This document shows positions 32,831 through 41,612 of a DNA stretch of 47,269 bases, in pieces. The stretch lies in the NCBI GenBank assembly GCA_902788645.1, contig CADAKW010000043.1, forward strand, positions 1 through 47,269, in the 5' to 3' direction. Position 1 is the first letter of the stretch; every line of letters begins with the position of its first letter. The notes beneath the pieces are model-generated. The model was not told the origin of the DNA, did not search any database, and saw nothing but the letters and a program-made list of their open reading frames with translations. The position numbers and the translations under genes are program-made. The DNA is from an uncultured Lachnospiraceae bacterium. GTDB taxonomy: Bacteria; Bacillota; Clostridia; Lachnospirales; Lachnospiraceae.

Positions 32831-34517
32831 GGTCATCACCTCCTTTATAGTGAAACTGCGGCAATGGCCGGGTTGCAAACAGGTTATAACAGCAGATCAG
32901 ATCTACAAGTGCAATGAGCATAGTGATCAGCAATATACCGGCACAGCTATAATAATACAAATCACTGACCGGGTTGATCAATGCAACAGCGACAGACAGG
33001 ATCGTCGGGATCAGGATCCAGGTCAGACCCATTCCACGTCCTTTTCTCGCATCAATATCATCCATCCGGAACCACGCTCTGAACCAGAATACAATGACTG
33101 CCACTGCTGACAGCACTACGGTGATCCTTGTAAAATACTGCTCCAGCACTCCTCCGGTGATCAAACCTCCGGCTACAAGAACCACCATAATGATGGTATC
33201 AAACATCCGCATTGCCATATGCGGATCTGTCAGCTCCACTACGCTGCTTTCTGTTGTAATCACTACTTTTCTAGTATCTTTTTTCTTTTCGTCCTCAACA
33301 GCTGCCGCCAATTGGGCATCCGACTTCGGTGGAAGATTTTCTCCTCCCGGTGCCTTTCTGTGATTTTTCCTCTGTTTCCGTTTTTTTGCCGCAATGGCTC
33401 CCTTGTCATTTTCCTTGCCTTCCTGTGCTGCAATATCATCGATCTGCTCATAATAGACAAAAGATATCACTGCCGCGATCATGGCAACAATTCCCAGAAG
33501 AATGCTCGGTATCACGGTGAAAAAGCGATTTAACAACAGGAAGATCGGGATGGTCAGAATGGCAGATGCTCCTAAATACTTCGGCACATCCACCGGAAGA
33601 TCTGCAACTACCTTTCCTGTCTGGCCATTCACTGTGGCATAAGCCACACGATTGTTGTTTTTGTATGCCATAAACCACACCGGGAACATGGCTCCGTTTA
33701 CCTGATCCACGGTAGAGTGAAGTTTCCACTGAAGCATCTTTCCCTGCTCCTCGATGGAATACTTCCGCAGGTTTGGATACTGCTCAATAAACTTCTGTGT
33801 CTCTCCCAGAGCAAACTCCTCTGCTTCTCCGGCATAAAGAGAATTGTCTACATCCGCACTGTCCGCATAAAATCCACTGAGATACGCCGGCGTAAACTCT
33901 TTCATTTCCCTGGTATCGAAAGGTGCAAGATTTCCACTGATAGTATCGGAAAAGGAAGAGGAAGCGTCATACGCAATGCCGTCATAATCAGCATTCAGAT
34001 CCAGGTTCAGGTTATAATAACTGGTAATTATGTAATCACCTTTTCGTTTCTCTGTGGTTCCCTTGAGCTGTACACCTGCCCCCCCCTGCTGTACATCATA
34101 GATCCAATACGGCATATAGATTCCGCGGAATTCATTAATATGTTTCTCGCTTTTGAGCTCCTTCGGTGCAAATACCGCTTTTCCCATCATGTTCATATAA
34201 GCCTTCTTACACTGCTCTTTTGTCTGGCCAAACGGAATGATATACTTCGGTCTGTGTTCCTTCTGCAGACGGCTTTCCAATACAGCCGATGAACCGCAAA
34301 AGGTACAAAACCCCGCTGCCGTATTATCGGTACTATAAATCTCACCGCCACATTGCGGACATCGAAATACCGTTACTTCGTATTCCTCCTGCTCCTGCGC
34401 TCCGTTTTTGTCTGAAACTTCATATGGATCAAACTTAGAATTACAGCTGGCGCATGACATCATTTTGGATGGAATATCATATCGCAGATTTCCACCACAA
34501 TTTGGACATTCGTACAT
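32823..34517 (-). CDS. Zinc-ribbon membrane protein, uncharacterised
   Basis: A 564-residue protein with two N-terminal zinc ribbons: CPNCGG...CASC (residues 4-25) and CPQCGG...CTFC (about 54-75). A soluble beta-rich part (about 85-310) includes YMPYWIYDV. Then there are four or more transmembrane helices (about 315-355, 440-485 and 500-545), split by a long basic, Lys-rich linker. Databases often call such proteins TFIIB-type zinc ribbon or misname them PriA. The ATG follows GGAGG. It overlaps the upstream NYN gene by 58 bases and the TPM gene by 8. Confidence 0.75.
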   Translation of the reverse strand: MYECPNCGGNLRYDIPSKMMSCASCNSKFDPYEVSDKNGAQEQEEYEVTVFRCPQCGGEIYSTDNTAAGFCTFCGSSAVLESRLQKEHRPKYIIPFGQTKEQCKKAYMNMMGKAVFAPKELKSEKHINEFRGIYMPYWIYDVQQGGAGVQLKGTTEKRKGDYIITSYYNLNLDLNADYDGIAYDASSSFSDTISGNLAPFDTREMKEFTPAYLSGFYADSADVDNSLYAGEAEEFALGETQKFIEQYPNLRKYSIEEQGKMLQWKLHSTVDQVNGAMFPVWFMAYKNNNRVAYATVNGQTGKVVADLPVDVPKYLGASAILTIPIFLLLNRFFTVIPSILLGIVAMIAAVISFVYYEQIDDIAAQEGKENDKGAIAAKKRKQRKNHRKAPGGENLPPKSDAQLAAAVEDEKKKDTRKVVITTESSVVELTDPHMAMRMFDTIIMVVLVAGGLITGGVLEQYFTRITVVLSAVAVIVFWFRAWFRMDDIDARKGRGMGLTWILIPTILSVAVALINPVSDLYYYSCAGILLITMLIALVDLICCYNLFATRPLPQFHYKGGDDRA

Positions 34518-35323
34518 ACACTACCTCCTACCGCATCGATCTCCAGAAAATCAAAGCTGCGGATCAGCTTGCCAAGCTTGGAATAACCGTAATTTCTCGG
34601 ATCAAATCCCGGAATCCTTTTGGACAGCTGGATACCTATCTCCGACTGATTGATCCATCCATCCTCATCGGACTTCAGATCGATAATATTGGCAATCTCA
34701 TCTCCCAGCTCCTCCTTTGTGATGAAGCTTTCCTCCGAACGATCATCATAGAAATCATAAAAGCTGTCATCATAGGAATAAACCGGCACCGCTTCCTTTT
34801 TGGTCTCTTTCTTTTGTTTCTTGCCGGACTGGCCGCCACCGCCTCCGGCCGGTTTCTTCTTTTGCTGTTTTTTATTTTCATCCTCAGCCTTGTATAACAG
34901 ATCGAGATACTTAAATGTTTCGCAGGCGGAAACCAGAGAGATCGGTGTCTTCTTCTCTCCCATACCGATCACCAGCATCCCTGCCTCTCTCAGACGATTG
35001 GCCAGCTTTGTAAAATCACTGTCTGATGTCACCAGACAAAAACCTGTCACATTGCCAGTATACAAAATATCCATTGCATCAATGATCATGGCAGAGTCCG
35101 ATGCATTTTTATTTTTGGTATAATTGATCTGAAAGATCGGTGTCAATGCGTACTTACGCAGCTCATCCTTCCACGCCGATGCACTCCCCTCTGAAAAATC
35201 AGCATATACTCTTTTATACGTGGGAGTTCCAAATTCTATGACTTCATCTAATATCAGTTTAATGTATTTGCGGGATATATTTTCCCCGTCAATCAATACT
35301 GCTATCTTATCCTGTTTCTGCAT
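34460..35323 (-). CDS. NYN-domain RNase-like protein with OST-HTH/LOTUS domain
   Basis: A 287-residue protein. Residues 1-150 are a NYN (PIN-like) nuclease domain with acidic motifs AVLIDGEN (Asp12), DSAMIIDAMDIL and TSDSDF, which should hold a metal. A linker of low-complexity Lys/Gly/Gln follows (about 150-185). The C-terminus (about 210-270) has the LOTUS/OST-HTH pattern GWINQSEIG...FDPRNYGYSKLGKLI. This domain pair is shared with animal MARF1 and suggests RNA cleavage guided by an RNA-binding domain. The start follows GAAAGGAA. The 3' end overlaps the next gene by 58 bases. Confidence 0.88.
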   Translation of the reverse strand: MQKQDKIAVLIDGENISRKYIKLILDEVIEFGTPTYKRVYADFSEGSASAWKDELRKYALTPIFQINYTKNKNASDSAMIIDAMDILYTGNVTGFCLVTSDSDFTKLANRLREAGMLVIGMGEKKTPISLVSACETFKYLDLLYKAEDENKKQQKKKPAGGGGGQSGKKQKKETKKEAVPVYSYDDSFYDFYDDRSEESFITKEELGDEIANIIDLKSDEDGWINQSEIGIQLSKRIPGFDPRNYGYSKLGKLIRSFDFLEIDAVGGSVCTNVQIVVEICDMIFHPK

Positions 35324-35337
35324 TCTTTAAATTCCTT

Positions 35338-36957
35338 TCATTTTTTCTTGTCAAACCTTTCCTGATCTGCTCTGCGGAACACTTCATCGTATTCCTCATC
35401 TCCCCCGTCAGATCTTGCCACTCCATATACGATCTCTACCGGAATATCCGGTGATTCTACCAGTGTCTTATCCTTCGTATGCTCCTCAAACTGCTGCAAC
35501 AGCTCGTCAAGCTTCATATAGTCACTGCCCTTGAGAAATGCAACAAACTCGTCTCCCCCGATCCGGAAGATCGGGCTGTGGGAAAACTCCCTGCAGATCG
35601 CCTGGCAGGCTGTCATAACAAGAGCATCTCCATAACTCCTCCCATACTTCTTATTGACCTTTGCCAGACCCAGCACGGAAAATATCACAACCGCATAAGG
35701 TTTATTGTCCTTTTCCCCGGAAAGAGATTTGATATATTCAAAATAATACATTTTATTTTTGACACCGGTAAGACCGTCCCGATATACAAGACCGTTGATC
35801 TCTTTTACATAGGACTTTAGATTTTGCGCCATCTGCAGAATACTGTCTGTCAGAGTTTTTACCTCATCGTTGGTCGTACATGCGATATTGACGTCCATAT
35901 TCCCATCTGCGATCTCCCGGGCCGCATGATCCAGCTCCTTCAACGGATGAACGATCTTTTTCGTCATATAAGTGGTAAAGATCAGATAACCGCAAAGAAT
36001 ACCACAGGTCACCAGAAGGATCGCCACCAGCAGATGATTTCTCGGACGGTTGGTCTCTGCAACCGGAGCCAGAAGCACATACTTCATTCCATTGCTTAAT
36101 GTCTGATATGTCATATGGGACTTTGCCCCCTGATATGAGAACGGCAGCAGCTTGCCCTTATTGTTATCTGCCTGTCTCAGGGTATTGTAAAAATGATCTG
36201 AGATATCAATGGTACGGATCGTACATTCCTTGTCACCCGGTTTGCGGAAATAGACGAGTCTCCGTTCCAGATCTACCAGATTGCCCCGTCCATTTTCATA
36301 AACGGCTCCCTCCTGGGCCAGATCCACCAGATAAGAAAAGTCAACGTCGATACCTATCACGCCCACCAGAGTGCCCTTAACATAAAACGGAATACCATAG
36401 GATATCATTTCCACGCCGATCGTATCATTGTAATAAGAATGGGTCCACGCGGGCTCTCCTGCCTTGACCGGCTGATAATACCAGCATGTTTTATCCTCGT
36501 CCTCCTCCGTGTACCGGGACAAATCGGTAGGAGAGGTCTCCTGCAGCTCCCCCTTTAGTTCCTTTCTTGACCAGAAAAATCCTGCCTTGGGATCCATAAT
36601 CTCCGGATTGTAATGAAAATAGACGCCCAGTGTCCTCTCGGTATGGTCTGCTACATTTTGTGCCAGAGAACTTACCTTCTCGTTGTACTCCTCAAAAAAT
36701 GCTTCATCCTGCAGCTCCTCTACTGATGTCAGACGACTCAGGGCATAATTATAGATGATCGTAGTTGCCTGCTCGATCGTGTCTAACTGATTGTCCATGC
36801 GAAGAGTCTGCTCCTCGCACACCGTATTGAGTGTTGTTTTGAGATTTTCCGTCCATTCATACACTGCATAGGCAAGGCAGGTTCCACCCAGCAGTAATGA
36901 CATTGTCAATAATCCTGATATCATCAGGACGGTAAATTTTGTTTGAATTGATTTCAT
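35338..36957 (-). CDS. Cache-HAMP-GGDEF protein, metal site degenerate
   Basis: A 539-residue membrane sensor. TM1 is at about 8-32, an extracellular Cache-type sensor at about 35-300 (with GIPFYVKGTLVGVIGIDVDF), TM2 at about 308-330, HAMP at about 335-385 and GGDEF at about 395-535. The GGDEF motif itself is intact (467-471). But the upstream metal-binding aspartate of the D-x-D-x-F-K motif is Ser427 (FSVLGLAKVN), with Asn435 kept. No RxxD inhibitory site is seen before GGDEF. Cyclic-di-GMP synthesis may thus be weak or lost. It lies 14 nt upstream of the NYN gene. Confidence 0.85.
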   Translation of the reverse strand: MKSIQTKFTVLMISGLLTMSLLLGGTCLAYAVYEWTENLKTTLNTVCEEQTLRMDNQLDTIEQATTIIYNYALSRLTSVEELQDEAFFEEYNEKVSSLAQNVADHTERTLGVYFHYNPEIMDPKAGFFWSRKELKGELQETSPTDLSRYTEEDEDKTCWYYQPVKAGEPAWTHSYYNDTIGVEMISYGIPFYVKGTLVGVIGIDVDFSYLVDLAQEGAVYENGRGNLVDLERRLVYFRKPGDKECTIRTIDISDHFYNTLRQADNNKGKLLPFSYQGAKSHMTYQTLSNGMKYVLLAPVAETNRPRNHLLVAILLVTCGILCGYLIFTTYMTKKIVHPLKELDHAAREIADGNMDVNIACTTNDEVKTLTDSILQMAQNLKSYVKEINGLVYRDGLTGVKNKMYYFEYIKSLSGEKDNKPYAVVIFSVLGLAKVNKKYGRSYGDALVMTACQAICREFSHSPIFRIGGDEFVAFLKGSDYMKLDELLQQFEEHTKDKTLVESPDIPVEIVYGVARSDGGDEEYDEVFRRADQERFDKKK

Positions 36958-36984
36958 ACTGACTCCATTCTTTCGTGCTTAAAT

Positions 36985-39072
36985 TTATAATACCTTATTC
37001 AACTCCTCCGTACCCTCCAATACAAATCTGCCTTCCCGCAGAAGTGGTATCTCCCTTCCATCTCCACAGTGAACAATGATATCCCCCAATTCATGATATG
37101 GGATCGTTACATCGGTATGACAGTTAAAATACGCCTTTGCCGGATCCGTATGACGCAGTGCCGAAAAACTGTTTTCCTTTGCCATCATCTGTTTGCCGTC
37201 CGGATTGTATGTCACCAGCTCCTCCTCATGGGAAAAACAGGTATCCCCGAAAGCAAAGTGAGGTCCTGTCTTTTCAGCAATCAGGATCGGCAGAAGATGA
37301 GATATTCCATATTTCTGTCCCATTGCATATGCTGTGGTATTGGTGCCAATGGCAAACTCTCCCATGGGAAGTGTCGGGTGCTGGAATAACAGATTCTCCT
37401 CAATATACGACCGGTTCTCCTGCTCCGTCGCAAAATTGCTGCAGCTGTATTCTGCTATGGTACCGTCCTTGATCTCCAGGGACAGATTCTCGTATTTCAG
37501 CTCATTCAGATAAACCTCTGTGACATGAAGTGTTCCATGGGTTCCCTCCAGCCTCGGCGAGGTAAACACCTCTCCCAGTGGGATATTGACATCCGCCAGA
37601 CAGTTTTCAAAATCCGTCTGATGCTCCGGATCCTCCAGTGGATGAAGTGCCACTGTCAGGTCCGTGTGATTGCCACCGCGTCCCGTCACCGTAACATATT
37701 CTCCCTGATCCAATGCATCGATCAACTTCTGCTGGATCACACCATATCTGGTGCTGTCCAGAGTGTTGACATGTACCGTCTCATCAAAAATCTCTCCGTA
37801 ATCCGGCCCGATCTCCGGAACCGGATAAGCTATGATCGTAAAACTGACCTGATCCCCCGGAATAAATTCATTGGACAAAAGAGAGGCTGCTGACTGATAT
37901 TCCAACTTTTGCTTCCTCTGCTTTTCGGTATAGGCCGCCGCCTGCTTTTTTGCCACCGGAACAAATGGTTCTTCTCCAAACACCTCGATCACGGCAGGTC
38001 CCGCAAATGCTGCCGCCTGCTCCCGGTGATCCTCGTAAGCACATCTTTGCTGTGCCAGCTTCCGGTCGGCCAGCGCCTTGCCAAAGATCAATGACTCATC
38101 AAAACGATGATCGTAATCATACTGCGGATTGGCCCCTGCGGAGCTGTAACCTACCTTGATCCCCCTGCCACTGCGATAGATCAGATTGCCCACAGCACGA
38201 TACATCGTTGTCTCCAGCCCCATATCCCGGAACTGCTCCACAGCAGCACGTATCATCCGCTCAAAGCCCAGACGATACCGGATATTGACGGTCCGTTTGC
38301 AGGACAGATCGATCCGGTAAAGCTCAAATCCCTTGTGGTATCCTTCCGTATATGTGGATGCCATATCCCGGATCCGCGACTCCTCCATTTCCCTTAAATG
38401 AGCAGCCGTGCCCGTTTCATTATCACCGATATATTCCCCAAAGAAGTACAGATATCTCAGATCATCTAAGTCTGCCGTCTCGATCAATGATCTGGCAAAG
38501 CAGTGCTCCGGATCCAGCATGGCCTCCGTCCTGTCTGCAATGGTAATATCCGCATAATCAGATACATAATAATATATGGCATTGCGCAGCTCATGAGGCT
38601 CGCATTTTTCATCCTCCAGCAGATCATATATCTCAATAAAGAGCTCCAGCCCTGTCACCAGAAAAAACAGCCTCTTCTCAAAAACATATACAAGAAGCTC
38701 CCGCAGCTCTGCATAAAGCACACAGAGATACCGGCCAAACTCTTCTCCAAGCCGGTCTATGGCATACACGGGGTTTGCATAGCTTGTTTCATAATTTTCC
38801 GGAAGAATGTCCTCATACAGCTCCCGGTTGCGCTTCTGCAGCTGCTCCAGAGGCAGCTCGTAAAAGCTTCCATTGTCGATCTCCTCGTAGGTATCCATCA
38901 TCTGCACCAGATAGGCTGATACCTTTGCAAAGTAATCCCTCATATCCGCAGGAACAACAGCGCTTCCTTCCCCGGTCTCCCGCCGGATCCCGCGCATGCG
39001 CTCCGCCGCCAGCTCATATCTCTCCTGATAACGGGTCTTTTCTTCTTCAGCTTTTGGATAAATGATATTCAT
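36985..39072 (-). CDS. M29-family metallopeptidase with long N-terminal region
   Basis: A 695-residue protein. Its C-terminal half (about 310-695) matches M29 aminopeptidases: TGRGGNHTDLTVAL, RLEGTHGTLHV, PMGEFAIGTNTTAY, a histidine in KTGPHFAFGDTCFSH, and the H-x-D pair in CHTDVTIP (His652, Asp654). Typical M29 enzymes have about 370-415 residues. The N-terminal 300 residues are mainly helical and acidic, with no motif I know. Its ATG at 39072 follows GAGGTG. It begins the packed run that continues with the GGDEF gene 27 nt later. Confidence 0.85.
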   Translation of the reverse strand: MNIIYPKAEEEKTRYQERYELAAERMRGIRRETGEGSAVVPADMRDYFAKVSAYLVQMMDTYEEIDNGSFYELPLEQLQKRNRELYEDILPENYETSYANPVYAIDRLGEEFGRYLCVLYAELRELLVYVFEKRLFFLVTGLELFIEIYDLLEDEKCEPHELRNAIYYYVSDYADITIADRTEAMLDPEHCFARSLIETADLDDLRYLYFFGEYIGDNETGTAAHLREMEESRIRDMASTYTEGYHKGFELYRIDLSCKRTVNIRYRLGFERMIRAAVEQFRDMGLETTMYRAVGNLIYRSGRGIKVGYSSAGANPQYDYDHRFDESLIFGKALADRKLAQQRCAYEDHREQAAAFAGPAVIEVFGEEPFVPVAKKQAAAYTEKQRKQKLEYQSAASLLSNEFIPGDQVSFTIIAYPVPEIGPDYGEIFDETVHVNTLDSTRYGVIQQKLIDALDQGEYVTVTGRGGNHTDLTVALHPLEDPEHQTDFENCLADVNIPLGEVFTSPRLEGTHGTLHVTEVYLNELKYENLSLEIKDGTIAEYSCSNFATEQENRSYIEENLLFQHPTLPMGEFAIGTNTTAYAMGQKYGISHLLPILIAEKTGPHFAFGDTCFSHEEELVTYNPDGKQMMAKENSFSALRHTDPAKAYFNCHTDVTIPYHELGDIIVHCGDGREIPLLREGRFVLEGTEELNKVL

Positions 39073-39124
39073 AGGACACCTCACTTATATTGTAATATCA
39101 ACTCTTGATGGAAAAAATATTGAA

Positions 39125-39149
39125 GCACTGTCTGAGATAAAGACAGTGC
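39125..39149 (-). terminator. Possible terminator after the HD-GYP gene
   Basis: GCACTGTCT and AGACAGTGC pair around 7 nt. On the minus strand TTCAATATTTTTT follows. Termination may be partial. Confidence 0.5.
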
Positions 39150-39160
39150 CACAACTACAA

Positions 39161-40231
39161 CTACATAATCTCCAAAATACGCAGATCCTTTTCCTTCCGC
39201 AGGTCGATCGCCTCCCCGTCCACCATAACAACCGGTCTGGATAAGGCATGTGTATTCACATAGATCAGCTTACCCGATCTGCCATCGGAAAGCTTTATCT
39301 TTTCATTGAGATAAGACTCTGCGATCCGGCGCAAAAAGGTCAGTATGTACCTGCTGTCATACTTCTGAAAGCCCTCCTCCTCAAAGATCTGAATCACATC
39401 AAAGGGACATGTCGGTCCCCGGTATACCCTCGGAGAAGTCATGGCATCATAGACATCTACAATGGAAACGATCTTGGCATACTCATCAATATGGTCATCC
39501 TTCAGGCCCAAAGGATATCCGCTGCCATCATTTCTCTCATGATGCTGCAGCGCTGTATAACGGATATGATAATCCAGCTTATTTTCCGTCAGTATCGCAA
39601 AACCATACTCTGTATGCTTTTTGATGATCTGATATTCCTCCTCGCTAAGTCTCGCCGGCTTCTGGATGATCTCCAGAGGCACTCTGGTCTTGCCAATATC
39701 ATGAAGGATCCCGGCTACTGTCAGAGTCTTTTTCCCCTCCTCATCAAATCCAAGCCAGTCTGCAAAGACATTGCACAAGAGACCTACATTCATGGAGTGG
39801 GCATATGTGCTGTCATCATAATGTCTTAAATTCTGTACCATATCAAAGGCATTGATGGAATTGCCCGTATCCTTTAAGAGCATAACCACCTGTCTATATA
39901 ATGCCTCACAATCAATCTTTTGATTCTTTTCGATGACACAGCTGAGCATATTCTGAAAGCTCATAACCTGTATGTCATAATTTTCCTGAAATATCTTGAA
40001 CTCCGGACTGTTCTGGATCCGTTCCGAATAGGAAGAACGATGGTAGGAGTTTGCCTCCTGGACACTTAAGACCTCCTCCTCGATCATAAACCGTAGTATC
40101 TCAAAACGATGCAGCTTGGTGATGGTCCTCTCATCTAACACCGTTCCCTTTTTTACAACGATCTGATTGGCAAAGTTGTACACATCCTGTCCCAGGATCA
40201 TCCCCGGGCAAAGCCTTGCCTTATCCATCAT
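39161..40231 (-). CDS. HD-GYP cyclic-di-GMP phosphodiesterase
   Basis: A 356-residue protein. The first 110 residues are a small regulatory region without a membrane helix. Residues about 130-300 form the HD-GYP domain with HDIGK (HD pair) and HHERNDGSGYP, so all the hallmark residues are kept. It should hydrolyse cyclic-di-GMP. The start is uncertain by a few codons; ATG 40231 has AAAAGGG at the best distance among three nearby ATGs. It lies 88 nt upstream of the M29 peptidase gene. Confidence 0.9.
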   Translation of the reverse strand: MMDKARLCPGMILGQDVYNFANQIVVKKGTVLDERTITKLHRFEILRFMIEEEVLSVQEANSYHRSSYSERIQNSPEFKIFQENYDIQVMSFQNMLSCVIEKNQKIDCEALYRQVVMLLKDTGNSINAFDMVQNLRHYDDSTYAHSMNVGLLCNVFADWLGFDEEGKKTLTVAGILHDIGKTRVPLEIIQKPARLSEEEYQIIKKHTEYGFAILTENKLDYHIRYTALQHHERNDGSGYPLGLKDDHIDEYAKIVSIVDVYDAMTSPRVYRGPTCPFDVIQIFEEEGFQKYDSRYILTFLRRIAESYLNEKIKLSDGRSGKLIYVNTHALSRPVVMVDGEAIDLRKEKDLRILEIM

Positions 40232-40263
40232 CTGCATCCCTTTTCACCACCTTTTCAAAATAA

Positions 40264-40301
40264 GCCCGCTTCACCGGAATATCTCATCCGGTACCGCGGG
40301 C
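40264..40301 (-). terminator. Terminator of the aldolase gene
   Basis: GCCCGC...ACCGGA pairs with TCCGGT...GCGGGC (15-bp imperfect stem), followed on the minus strand by TTATTTT. Confidence 0.7.
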
Positions 40302-40312
40302 ACATCATATCA

Positions 40313-41287
40313 TCAATCCTTGTCAACGACTTCCATGTAGAAGCTGGAGTAATCTTTTCTCTGCTCCTTTGTCGCTGCGATCGCAGTCCGCGGATGCTGA
40401 TTCAAATGACCCGTGATCAGGTACGGAATGTCATATCCCCATACAGCTCCCTGCTCCTCCAGTGGAACCATATATTTCTCAACAAACTGCAGTACAGGGA
40501 AAAGCTGGTATTTCGGATTCTTCAAAAATCCTAACAGAAGCTCCATCGCACAGTTACCGGCACCTCTTCCCATACCCTTCATGGTGGCATCCAGATAAGA
40601 TACACCGTTGGTCAGTGCCTCGATGGTATTGGCAAAAGCCAGCTGCTGGTTATTATGTGCATGCATTCCTATGTACTTGCCGTATTTCTCGCCGATCTCC
40701 AGATACTGCTCACTGATACTGCGGATCTGCTCCGGGAACAGAGAACCGTAGCTGTCTACGATATAAATACCGTCAACCGGACTCTTTCCAAGCATATCCA
40801 GTGCACCCAGAATATCGGACTCCTTTGCATTGGAGATCGCCATAATGTTACATGTGGTCTCATATCCCTTGCGGTGTGCATCCTCGATCATATCGATCGC
40901 TGCCGGCATGGTATTGACATAAGTGGCCACACGTACCAGATCTACCGGACTCTCATCCTTTGGATGAATATCCTGCTTGTAATTACATCTTCCCACATCT
41001 GCCATAATGGAAATCTTCAGATCGGTATCATTGTCCCCGACAATGGCACGGATGTCATCATCATCACAGAATTTCCATTTGCCAAACTTGTCCACATCAA
41101 ACATTTCCTTGTCTGCTCTATATCCGAACTCCATATAATCTACTCCGGCCTTTACATTGACCTTATACAGAGCCTTAATAAACTCATCTGTAAAATAAAA
41201 ATCATTTACCAGTCCACCATCTCGAATTGTTGCATCCAGGACCTTAATGTCCGGACGAAAAGATAATAAATCTCCCTTTTGTGCCAT
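40313..41287 (-). CDS. DRE-TIM metallolyase, HOA aldolase-like
   Basis: A 324-residue TIM-barrel enzyme of the HMGL/DRE-TIM family. The metal motif is DATIRDGG near residue 20, and HAHNN in the middle is a second metal ligand pair. The closest named relatives are 4-hydroxy-2-oxovalerate aldolases; the barrel is intact, but the associated dehydrogenase of that pathway is not nearby, so the substrate is unclear. The start at 41287 (MAQKGDLL) follows GGAGGAAAG. It has its own promoter and terminator. Confidence 0.82.
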   Translation of the reverse strand: MAQKGDLLSFRPDIKVLDATIRDGGLVNDFYFTDEFIKALYKVNVKAGVDYMEFGYRADKEMFDVDKFGKWKFCDDDDIRAIVGDNDTDLKISIMADVGRCNYKQDIHPKDESPVDLVRVATYVNTMPAAIDMIEDAHRKGYETTCNIMAISNAKESDILGALDMLGKSPVDGIYIVDSYGSLFPEQIRSISEQYLEIGEKYGKYIGMHAHNNQQLAFANTIEALTNGVSYLDATMKGMGRGAGNCAMELLLGFLKNPKYQLFPVLQFVEKYMVPLEEQGAVWGYDIPYLITGHLNQHPRTAIAATKEQRKDYSSFYMEVVDKD

Positions 41288-41328
41288 AACTTCTTTCCTC
41301 CGTTTTGAATTCTTTGTTTCCACGATAT

Positions 41329-41357
41329 ATTATACATAATATTGGTGCTTTTTACAA
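41329..41357 (-). promoter_or_regulatory. Promoter of the aldolase gene
   Basis: Minus strand TTGTAA, 17 nt, perfect TATAAT. Confidence 0.7.
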
Positions 41358-41378
41358 TCCCTTTAACTTGATAGGAAT

Positions 41379-41472
41379 AAAAAAGGGCAAAACCAGCGTT
41401 TTGCCCTCCAAGAATTGCTTCGCAATTCTCGTTGGCTTTCCTCTACACTACGAGCATTTTACTATACCCTTA
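41379..41472. repeat. Dispersed hairpin repeat, copy C
   Basis: A full copy with hairpins 1 and 2 and the tail (cgagcattttactatac). It is in the same orientation as A, B, D and E. It fills the space between the aldolase promoter and the Rnf terminator; the rest of this 325-base gap holds only those two sites. Confidence 0.85.
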
Positions 41473-41511
41473 AAAAGTTTATTTTGACGTTTATATTTAT
41501 TCAAAAAGAAA

Positions 41512-41553
41512 AATGCTGTGAGTTTCCGGCATCTGCCGAAATCCCACAGCATT
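41512..41553 (-). terminator. Terminator of the Rnf operon
   Basis: AATGCTGTG...GGC pairs with GCC...CACAGCATT in a 19-bp imperfect stem with a 4-nt loop. TTTTTCTTTTT follows on the minus strand. Confidence 0.88.
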
Positions 41554-41612
41554 GATATGATCTTTCCATCCAGTCCGGTGTATCCACATCCCACTGAATG
41601 GCATTTTACCTG

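Noticed and set aside
41305..41487. Plus-strand 60-codon open frame across repeat copy C
   Set aside because: Same repeat-derived peptide as at 9.7 kb, so it reflects the repeat and not a gene.
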